Shown here piece by piece: positions 1 through 5,456 of a stretch of DNA of 7,073 nucleotides (the stretch's first letter is position 1; each line of letters opens with the position of its first letter). Under the pieces are notes generated by a model that worked only from the letters and a program-made list of their open reading frames with translations, was not told where the DNA came from and searched no databases. Made by a program: the position numbers and the translations under genes. The stretch covers positions 1-7,073 of the forward strand of contig NZ_JBQCDF010000143.1 in the NCBI RefSeq assembly GCF_051961495.1. The letters run 5' to 3'. This DNA comes from Cytophaga sp051961495 (GTDB taxonomy: Bacteria; Bacteroidota; Bacteroidia; Cytophagales; Cytophagaceae).

Positions 1-1438
1 TAGTACGGGATATTAAAGGACTTAGTTTAATACAAACCAACTCCTCTGTTGCGGTTAAATTATAAACCAGATACTTTTCAGATGTTAAATTACTAATTTG
101 CAATGCAATAGAATTGTTTCCTGTTTCAGGTTCCTTGACACATGCATGTACTTTTCCGGTAAACATTTGCCATTTTTTTCTGAATTCCGAAAAAAGCATG
201 ATTGTCTTCACATACGAAGAATCGGCATTTAATAAATCTTCATTTCCAAACGGGTTGAAAAGACACTCGCGGATAGCACCATCGTTTATTCCCTTTCCCC
301 GCAATCCCTGTTCTGTTCCATAATAAATACACGGCACTCCCGGCATTAATAAAAATACCCGCAGCAGATTTATAAATGCCCGTTCATCTTGAGTTCTATT
401 AGCGATACGCTGTTTAGGCATCTGTCCGATCTGGTCATGATTATCCAAAAATCTTATAGGCATTGCCAATAAAGAAGGTTCATAATAAACAGGGTTCATT
501 ATCTTACGGCTATCCAGCAGTGCTTCGACCACATTAAAATGAAAATCAAAATCCAGATAGCCATCAATCTTTGAATAAACCTGAATTAAAGATTGTGTAC
601 CTACAATTTCTGCAAAAACAAAAAAGTCATGTTTACCCAATGAAGATGTAAACAGTTTAATCCGGTCTATAAATTGATCCAGCCACCAGGGACGGATATG
701 TTTTGCCGTATCTATGCGGAAGCCGTCGCAATCAGTCAGAGCAAACCAATATGAGTACACAGCAACCATTAATTCCAGATTCTTCAGTCCGGTTTCTGTA
801 TCATCCTGGATGAGGTCCTTCAGTTCAAATATATCTCCATCCCAGGTTTCAGGGGCATCTTCCCAATTTATAATCCTGCCCTTCCGGCTATACCTGTTAA
901 AATCCCTTAGTTCTATTGGTAAAGGCAAATCCCTGTATCGCCAGGATTTGACTACATAGTTTTTATCATGGCTATATACAGGATCTTTGCAGATATAAGA
1001 CCAGTTATTACCAGTGTGATTTAATACAACATCGAAAAATACTTTAATATGATACTGGTGAGCTATTGATACAAATTCAATAAGATCTTCCTTCGTGCCG
1101 AATGCCTGGTCAACTTCTAAAAAATTTTCAATGGCATATCCGTGGTAACTTTCGGGATTATTTTGCAGGAATGGATTGATCCAAATAGAGGTAAATCCCA
1201 TCCCTGCAATGTATTTCAAGTTTGAAATAATTCCCCTGATGGTACCACCACATCTGGCTTTTAGTTCTTCCTGATTGCCAAAACCATTTTCAGAAAAAAT
1301 TGTATCTCTTGTTTTACCATCATGAAACCGATCAATAAGAAGAAAATACATCATTTCTTCCCCGACTGGTCTTGATGAGTTCCAGTAAGACCTGCCGGCA
1401 GATATGTTTTTTAAATCTATTTCTGAAACTGATTTCAT
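1..1438 (-). CDS. GH13 alpha-amylase-family glycosidase, 3' end cut by the window
   Basis: Translating the minus strand from the ATG at 1438 gives at least 479 residues with no stop before base 1, so the C-terminus lies outside the window. The GH13 motifs appear in order. Region I is DVVLNH (residues 136-141). Region II is GFRIDTAKH, with nucleophile Asp243. The general acid is Glu277 in FAEIVG. Region IV is FLDNHD, with the transition-state Asp335. An upstream MMYFLLIDRFHDG segment is the usual first beta strand of the barrel. The enzyme should hydrolyse or transfer alpha-1,4-glucosidic bonds in starch, glycogen or maltodextrin. The exact specificity cannot be read from the sequence. No signal peptide is visible, so cytoplasmic action on storage glucan is likely. 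The ATG is preferred because family-like sequence (YWNSSRPVGEEMMYF) precedes the internal Met29/Met30. It sits two bases after a hairpin and has no clear Shine-Dalgarno site. Confidence 0.93.
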   Translation of the reverse strand, partial: MKSVSEIDLKNISAGRSYWNSSRPVGEEMMYFLLIDRFHDGKTRDTIFSENGFGNQEELKARCGGTIRGIISNLKYIAGMGFTSIWINPFLQNNPESYHGYAIENFLEVDQAFGTKEDLIEFVSIAHQYHIKVFFDVVLNHTGNNWSYICKDPVYSHDKNYVVKSWRYRDLPLPIELRDFNRYSRKGRIINWEDAPETWDGDIFELKDLIQDDTETGLKNLELMVAVYSYWFALTDCDGFRIDTAKHIRPWWLDQFIDRIKLFTSSLGKHDFFVFAEIVGTQSLIQVYSKIDGYLDFDFHFNVVEALLDSRKIMNPVYYEPSLLAMPIRFLDNHDQIGQMPKQRIANRTQDERAFINLLRVFLLMPGVPCIYYGTEQGLRGKGINDGAIRECLFNPFGNEDLLNADSSYVKTIMLFSEFRKKWQMFTGKVHACVKEPETGNNSIALQISNLTSEKYLVYNLTATEELVCIKLSPLISRT

Positions 1439-1440
1439 AA

Positions 1441-1458
1441 AAAGCCCTTACGGGCTTT
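1441..1458 (-). terminator. intrinsic-terminator-like hairpin between the epimerase and amylase genes
   Basis: The inverted repeat is AAAGCCC-TTAC-GGGCTTT: a perfect 7-bp stem with a 4-base loop. It begins 5 bases after the epimerase stop. Read on the minus strand, the 3' arm ends in a run of five T that runs directly into the amylase ATG. It is therefore a plausible terminator of the cysH-epimerase unit. The stem is short and the T run brief, so termination may be partial. The same hairpin could instead limit access of ribosomes to the amylase start. Confidence 0.6.
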
Positions 1459-1463
1459 ATTTC

Positions 1464-2408
1464 TTAAGCGGTAACTTTTGACGCCTGGAAAGTGAAACGA
1501 TCTCTGAATGCTGCAAGTTCGGCACTGAAATCGGTTTGCTTTAATGGTATGTATTTGAGAAGCCGCGTTTCCGGATTGATTTTTTGCTCTCTCAATTCAA
1601 GATGTTGGTTTATAAAGATAAACTCCAGAGACGGATATAAATCTTTTACTTCATCAATCAGATCATAAATCTCAAGATTGCGTTCTGTCAGGTTATATAC
1701 ATCAGAAGGGACTTCTTTGGTCAATAATGCCTCAAGTGTGTCTACTGCTTTTTCTACATGTATGAATGACCTGCTCTGGCGGCCGTTACCATGAATAGAA
1801 ATTCTGTTTTTATAATGAGATTCAAACATGAATTTATTGATCACGGCATCAAATCTCATAGAAGATGAATAACCATATACATTACCCAGGCGAATAATGA
1901 TTGCATTCATTTTAGAACCCAAACGCGTTACATGCTCTTCTCCGCGCATTTTGGAAATACCGTATATCGTCTTCGGATTTGCAATTGAATTCTCATCAAT
2001 CAACTCTTTTCCTGAACCATAAACAGAGCAGCTGCTTACATAGATAAACTTCTTAACTGTTTTTATTTCTTCAACAGCATATACAAGTTCTGCAGTACCC
2101 CAGTGATTCACCTGCTCAAACAAATGACTGTCTACATTGGCGAATGGTGTGGAGACACGCGCTGCAAGGTGGTAAACAACATCAATACCAGACAATATCT
2201 TTTTAATTTTGCGGGTATCTAATAAATCACCAAACTCAAATTTTATTTTATCCTGAGAAATATGCTGTGCAGAATTTATAAATAAGTTATAATTCTCACG
2301 AGACAAATTATCGTAAACGACAATACTTGTTACTTGGGGATTTTTTGCAAGCTTAACCACCAACTCTGTACCAACATATCCGGCACCACCTGTAACTAAA
2401 ACATTCAT
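1464..2408 (-). CDS. NAD-dependent epimerase/dehydratase (extended SDR family)
   Basis: This 314-residue protein has the length and layout of extended short-chain dehydrogenases acting on nucleotide sugars. A Rossmann dinucleotide-binding motif GGAGYVG lies at residues 7-13. Asp33 ends the second strand and may bind the NAD ribose. HLAA is at 80-83. The active site has SSCSVYG (125-131) and the catalytic pair Tyr149-x3-Lys153 in YGISK. The C-terminal part contains RSFIHV (213-218), typical of the sugar-nucleotide-binding side. It probably epimerises, dehydrates or reduces an NDP-sugar in the cytoplasm. The substrate cannot be assigned, as UDP-glucose epimerases, dTDP-sugar enzymes and others share these motifs. 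The gene starts 18 bases after the cysH-like stop and is probably co-transcribed with it. A hairpin follows its stop. Confidence 0.9.
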   Translation of the reverse strand: MNVLVTGGAGYVGTELVVKLAKNPQVTSIVVYDNLSRENYNLFINSAQHISQDKIKFEFGDLLDTRKIKKILSGIDVVYHLAARVSTPFANVDSHLFEQVNHWGTAELVYAVEEIKTVKKFIYVSSCSVYGSGKELIDENSIANPKTIYGISKMRGEEHVTRLGSKMNAIIIRLGNVYGYSSSMRFDAVINKFMFESHYKNRISIHGNGRQSRSFIHVEKAVDTLEALLTKEVPSDVYNLTERNLEIYDLIDEVKDLYPSLEFIFINQHLELREQKINPETRLLKYIPLKQTDFSAELAAFRDRFTFQASKVTA

Positions 2409-2426
2409 ATAATACCTACCTAATTT

Positions 2427-3083
2427 TTATTTATTTACAAGATCCGTATTTAAACCACATTCAGTTTTATTTAAACCAAACCACCGGCCTTGTCTGTTGT
2501 ATGTTTCCAGGTCGAATTTACGTGTACAAGGTTCACAGCCTATACTCAAATAACCTTTTGCTTCCAGTGGATGTCTGGGGATCTTATATTCTTTTATGTA
2601 TTTTTCAATCATACGCACATCCCAATCCAACATTGGGTGAAAGCGCATTGTATTGTGCGGAGCCGGTTGTTCAACATTGAAACTTTTTCGAACAGCACTC
2701 TGATCTGCTCTTACACCATTGATCCAGATATCATATTCCGGTAAAACTGCGTCCAGCGGCTGTACCTTATTCAGGTAGCAGCAATAATCAGGATCAGATG
2801 TAAAGAGTAATCTCCCTTCCGAATCCTTTTGCATGTTCCGGGGAGTTGAAGATGACACCGTCTTCAGATTCAGTTTGAATAAATCCGCAATCTGATCCCG
2901 GTAGGTAATTGTTTCAGGAAAATGATATCCTGTGTTAATAAAATACACAGGAATAGAATTATCAAATTCGCTCAGAATATGCAATAAAACGATACTATGC
3001 GTTTGAAAAGAAGAAGACGTAAACAACTTCAAGCCTTTTCCTTGATATTCTTTAAGTTTCGAATATATTTCTTCCTTAACCAT
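2427..3083 (-). CDS. cysH: phosphoadenosine/adenosine phosphosulfate reductase, CysH family
   Basis: The protein (218 residues from the ATG at 3083) reduces activated sulfate, PAPS or APS, to sulfite in cytoplasmic sulfur assimilation. It has a PP-loop-derived nucleotide site near residues 21-30 (TSSSFQTHS) followed by VYFINTGYHFPET, a hallmark of CysH. Cysteines at 101-102 (CC) and 183/186 (CEPC) form the CC...CxxC set that ligates a 4Fe-4S cluster in APS-type reductases, which suggests APS rather than PAPS as substrate. The C-terminal motif carrying the catalytic cysteine (Cys209) reads ECGLN where the family normally has ECGLH or ECGIH. A TTG at 3092 would add three residues, but the ATG is preferred. 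The gene heads a minus-strand unit with the epimerase. No other sulfate-assimilation genes are in the window. Confidence 0.9.
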   Translation of the reverse strand: MVKEEIYSKLKEYQGKGLKLFTSSSFQTHSIVLLHILSEFDNSIPVYFINTGYHFPETITYRDQIADLFKLNLKTVSSSTPRNMQKDSEGRLLFTSDPDYCCYLNKVQPLDAVLPEYDIWINGVRADQSAVRKSFNVEQPAPHNTMRFHPMLDWDVRMIEKYIKEYKIPRHPLEAKGYLSIGCEPCTRKFDLETYNRQGRWFGLNKTECGLNTDLVNK

Positions 3084-3211
3084 TTCAAACAAAATTTAAT
3101 TCTGTAAAATTAATCCAATGCTACCTAATAACAAAATTTACAAATAAATAAGTTCCATTTATAAAATATTATTTTGAAAAGAATCTAAATTCAACGCCAT
3201 AAACTAAAAAA

Positions 3212-3224
3212 CGTCAAAATGACG
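3212..3224. repeat. small palindrome CGTCA-AAA-TGACG, possible operator
   Basis: Perfect 5-bp arms are separated by three A residues, about 45 bases upstream of the -7-like element for the PTPS gene and about 130 bases upstream of cysH. Its place in a divergent promoter region makes an operator possible, but a 5-bp arm can occur by chance. The linked MarR-family regulator is one candidate binder, although MarR sites usually have longer arms. Confidence 0.25.
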
Positions 3225-3268
3225 ATTATAAATTCTGCCAAACTAAAGGAATCAATGCAATGAAATTG

Positions 3269-3276
3269 TAGTTTTG
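3269..3276 (+). promoter_or_regulatory. Bacteroidetes-type -7 promoter element (TAGTTTTG)
   Basis: The string TAGTTTTG matches the TAnnTTTG -7 consensus of the primary sigma factor in Bacteroidetes. It lies 32 bases before the TTG start of the PTPS gene, giving a short leader of about 25 bases. No TTTG -33 element at the usual 19-23 base spacing is visible, so the call rests on one element and its position. Confidence 0.45.
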
Positions 3277-3308
3277 TTAATTGAATGAATACGTTAAATT
3301 GAATATCA

Positions 3309-3716
3309 TTGAAGACGGCTATATATAGAAAAGAACATTTCAATGCAGCGCATCGTTTGTTCAATCCTTCCTGGAGCGACGAAAAAAATAATGCAACCTT
3401 TGGAAAGTGCAACAATCCCAGTTTTCACGGTCATAATTATGAATTGATTGTTAAACTGGTTGGTGATGTAAATCCTGAAACCGGTTATGTTTTTGACACC
3501 AAAATATTAAGTGATATGATCAAAAAGCATATTCTTGCCCGCTATGATCATAAAAACCTGAATCTGGATTGTGAAGAATTTAAAACGACGAACCCAACAG
3601 CAGAAAATATAGCCAAACAGATTTACAACACACTGAGATCGTTGATTGATTCAACACTGGATCTAAAAGTGATATTATATGAAACAGAACGAAACTTCGT
3701 TGAATACCCCGCATAA
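3309..3716 (+). CDS. 6-pyruvoyl-tetrahydropterin synthase family protein (PTPS/QueD superfamily)
   Basis: This 135-residue protein belongs to the family that converts 7,8-dihydroneopterin triphosphate to 6-pyruvoyl-tetrahydropterin, or to 6-carboxy-tetrahydropterin in QueD. Zinc ligands are His15 (FNAAHRL) and His40/His42 (FHGHNYE). The catalytic cysteine is Cys34 in GKCNNPSFHGH. The Asp80-His81 pair (RYDHKNL) completes the catalytic triad, and Glu125 (YETERN) is the likely pterin-anchoring glutamate. The Cys-x5-HGH spacing is that of mammalian-type PTPS, whereas QueD has Cys-x3-HGH. A role in tetrahydrobiopterin-like cofactor synthesis is therefore favoured over queuosine, by inference. Translation must begin at TTG (3309): an in-frame TGA lies at 3300-3302 with no ATG between. 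The resulting MKTAIYRKEHFNAAH matches the usual family N-terminus. The 3' end overlaps folE by 38 bases. Confidence 0.9.
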   Translation: MKTAIYRKEHFNAAHRLFNPSWSDEKNNATFGKCNNPSFHGHNYELIVKLVGDVNPETGYVFDTKILSDMIKKHILARYDHKNLNLDCEEFKTTNPTAENIAKQIYNTLRSLIDSTLDLKVILYETERNFVEYPA

Positions 3717-4365
3717 ACCAGAACTAATGGACGAGTTAGGTGAAGATCACGTTTCTACATCAGCAGAGACGCCGCTTAGAGCAGATGCATTTGAAAAAGA
3801 TGATGCACTAAAAATTGAATTAATACAAAAGCACTTTAAAGAAATCATGCTGATTTTAGGGCTTGATTTAACAGATGACAGCTTAAAGGGAACGCCTAAC
3901 AGGGTTGCCAAAATGTATGTAAAAGAAGTGTTCAGTGGTTTAAATCCTTCAAACAAGCCTAGTATACGCCTGTTTGAAAATAAATATAAGTACAATGAAA
4001 TGCTTGTTGAAAAAGACATTACCTTGTATTCATATTGTGAACATCACTTTGTCCCTATTATCGGCAAAGCGCATGTTGCTTATATATCCAACGGCAAAGT
4101 AATCGGTTTATCAAAAATCAACCGCCTTGTACAACATTATTCCAAAAGACCACAGGTTCAGGAACGCTTAACCGTACAAATTGCCGAAGCACTTAAAGAA
4201 GCCCTGCAAACACAGGATGTTGCTGTAGTAATCGATGCGGCACATTTGTGTGTGTCTTCCCGCGGTGTTAAAGATACAACCAGTTCAACCGTTACTGCTC
4301 ATTATTCAGGAAAGTTTATAGATGAGCCAACCAAAAATGAATTTTTGTCTTTCATCAAAAAATAA
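3679..4365 (+). CDS. folE: GTP cyclohydrolase I
   Basis: FolE converts GTP to 7,8-dihydroneopterin triphosphate and formate, the entry step for folate and biopterin and the supply of substrate for the upstream PTPS homologue. The 228-residue protein carries the zinc ligands Cys120 and His123 (YSYCEHHFVP) and Cys191 (AHLCVSSRG), with catalytic His122. GTP-binding signatures QERLTVQIAEAL (161-172) and SSRGVKDTTS (193-202) are also present. The first 40 or so residues are a polar extension before the FolE core. The ATG at 3679 lies inside the PTPS gene in another frame, a 38-base overlap that suggests translational coupling. An ATG at 3727 (Met17) would remove the overlap and cannot be excluded. 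The longer form is preferred because KPELMDELGEDH resembles related Bacteroidetes FolE N-termini as I recall them. A MarR-type gene follows 9 bases later. Confidence 0.96.
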   Translation: MKQNETSLNTPHKPELMDELGEDHVSTSAETPLRADAFEKDDALKIELIQKHFKEIMLILGLDLTDDSLKGTPNRVAKMYVKEVFSGLNPSNKPSIRLFENKYKYNEMLVEKDITLYSYCEHHFVPIIGKAHVAYISNGKVIGLSKINRLVQHYSKRPQVQERLTVQIAEALKEALQTQDVAVVIDAAHLCVSSRGVKDTTSSTVTAHYSGKFIDEPTKNEFLSFIKK

Positions 4366-4374
4366 CTTTTTAAC

Positions 4375-4827
4375 ATGAGACTAGAAGAAGAAATTAAACA
4401 GATTAAACCGTTCAAAAACGATTACAGTAAAGCAATCGTAAACCTGATATATACATACAATTGGGTGGAAGCCTCTTCAAAGTCTTTTTTTAAGGAGTTT
4501 GATATTACTTCTCAACAATTCAACATATTACGCATACTTCAGGGACAATACCCTGTACCGGCAACTATCAATCTACTGAGAGATAGAATGCTAGACAAAA
4601 TGTGTGATGCTTCGAGATTAGTGGAAAGACTTAGACTCAAAGGATTGCTGGAAAGAAACAAAGCTTCGTCTGATAAAAGAGCTGTAGATATTCTTATTAC
4701 AAAAAAAGGAATATCATTACTTGCTGAAATTGAGTTGAAAATGCCTGTTTTTGAGGCAAAATTCAAAAGTTTGAATGAAGACGAAGTGAAAGTTTTAAAC
4801 AATTTATTAGATAAATTCAGAGGATAA
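4375..4827 (+). CDS. MarR-family winged-helix transcriptional regulator
   Basis: The 150 residues fit a MarR protein. N- and C-terminal helices for dimerisation (about 10-42 and 122-150) flank a winged helix-turn-helix at about 45-115. The recognition region is RDRMLDKMCDASRLVERLRLKGLLER, at 69-94. The wing carries the conserved Asp100-Lys101-Arg102 (SSDKRAVDI), the D-x-R signature of the family. It should bind DNA as a dimer and respond to a small ligand or oxidative signal, but the ligand cannot be predicted. The gene follows folE after 9 bases and is probably in the same transcript. It could control the pterin genes, or simply be co-expressed with them. The start is the only good ATG near the folE stop. 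Confidence 0.92.
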   Translation: MRLEEEIKQIKPFKNDYSKAIVNLIYTYNWVEASSKSFFKEFDITSQQFNILRILQGQYPVPATINLLRDRMLDKMCDASRLVERLRLKGLLERNKASSDKRAVDILITKKGISLLAEIELKMPVFEAKFKSLNEDEVKVLNNLLDKFRG

Positions 4828-4836
4828 TCAACCAAC

Positions 4837-4845
4837 TTATCCACA
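4837..4845 (+). promoter_or_regulatory. perfect DnaA-box consensus (TTATCCACA)
   Basis: The nonamer TTATCCACA lies 9 bases after the marR stop and about 70 bases before the sigma-factor ATG. It matches the high-affinity DnaA box exactly. I saw no second close copy nearby, so this is not an origin. It could be a regulatory DnaA site or a chance match. Confidence 0.35.
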
Positions 4846-4913
4846 AAACAATATTTCCTGATAAAAGAGTAAACTATTTGGGTTACTAATTTGCCTGCAT
4901 AAGTATATAAATC

Positions 4914-5453
4914 ATGAATGACCAAGAGATTTTAGTCCGACTAAAACAAGGAGACGAAAATACCCTGGACTTACTCTATAAAACCCATTATCGAATGATG
5001 ATCAAATTGATTGTCAAAAATAATGGCACTGAAGAGGAGGCCAAGGATATTTATCAGGAGTCATTGATTGTACTTTGGCAAAAGGCTAAAGATGATAACT
5101 TCGTACTAACCTCAAAAATAAGTACTTACCTCTACAGTATTTGTTTAAACCTCTGGAGAAAAGAGCTTGAGCGCAAAAAGCGTTTCTCTTATGAAGTAAA
5201 AGAAGGTGCTGATGTTATGGAGATGGATCGTGATGAACGTATCAAAATCATAAATCAATGTATTCAACGATTGGGAGACACTTGCAGAGAGGTGTTAACC
5301 TATTATTATTTTGACCGTTTATCTATGGTAGAAATAGCCGAAAAGATGGGCTTTGCTAACGCAGATACATCCAAGACAAAAAAATACAAGTGCAAAAAAG
5401 AATTAGATCAATTAGTTAAATCATTATATAAAGAAAGCGACTTTCTTGATTAA
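4914..5453 (+). CDS. ECF-type RNA polymerase sigma-70 factor
   Basis: This 179-residue protein has the two-domain layout of extracytoplasmic-function sigma factors. Region 2 spans about residues 18-87, with EEAKDIYQESLIVLWQK (41-57), the core-binding and -10 recognition part. Region 4 spans about 111-170, with INQCIQRLGDTCREVLTYYY followed by the helix-turn-helix LSMVEIAEKMGFANADTSKT that contacts the -35 element. There is no region 3 or 1.1, as expected for ECF factors. It would direct RNA polymerase to a stress or envelope regulon when released from its partner. The next gene, three bases downstream, is a membrane-anchored protein in the usual anti-sigma position. The ATG at 4914 is the natural start and lacks a Shine-Dalgarno site. 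The target regulon and inducing signal are unknown. Confidence 0.94.
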   Translation: MNDQEILVRLKQGDENTLDLLYKTHYRMMIKLIVKNNGTEEEAKDIYQESLIVLWQKAKDDNFVLTSKISTYLYSICLNLWRKELERKKRFSYEVKEGADVMEMDRDERIKIINQCIQRLGDTCREVLTYYYFDRLSMVEIAEKMGFANADTSKTKKYKCKKELDQLVKSLYKESDFLD

Positions 5454-5456
5454 ATT

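Larger units (their letters stand above)
3084..3308. promoter_or_regulatory. divergent intergenic region between cysH and the PTPS gene
   Basis: This 225-base, very AT-rich stretch separates two divergently transcribed units and must hold both promoters. I see no convincing gene in it. Towards the PTPS gene there is a -7-like element at 3269-3276. Towards cysH, TAAATTTTG-like strings occur on the minus strand near 3132-3140 and 3090-3098. These have a three-base spacer instead of two, and no good -33 element was found. A short palindrome lies at 3212-3224. No riboswitch fold was recognised by eye. Confidence 0.6.

Noticed and set aside
114..323. Plus-strand open frame of 69 codons near the left edge
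   Set aside because: It lies antisense to the amylase C-terminal part, which continues openly through this region.
714..959. Plus-strand open frame of 81 codons inside the amylase gene
   Set aside because: It is antisense to the well-supported GH13 catalytic core, has no recognisable motif, and its translation reads like a shadow frame.
2490..2744. Plus-strand open frame of 84 codons
   Set aside because: It is antisense to the cysH-like gene, including its CxxC region, with no family resemblance.
3191..3415. Minus-strand open frame of 74 codons across the intergenic region
   Set aside because: It runs antisense into the conserved PTPS active-site coding sequence, and its hydrophobic look comes from AT-rich DNA.
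3747..4019. Minus-strand open frame of 90 codons inside folE
   Set aside because: It is antisense to an intact, highly conserved enzyme gene.
4868..4887. Imperfect inverted repeat before the sigma gene
   Set aside because: Arms AGTAAAC and GGTTACT pair with one mismatch around a six-base loop and no T run follows; too weak to call a terminator or operator.
4877..4893. Two TTTG strings as a -33/-7 promoter for the sigma gene
   Set aside because: They are only about 14 bases apart, and the second is TAATTTG, with one spacer base instead of the two in TAnnTTTG.
4539..4925. Minus-strand open frame of 128 codons over marR and the intergenic gap
   Set aside because: It is antisense to the MarR winged helix and has no domain features.
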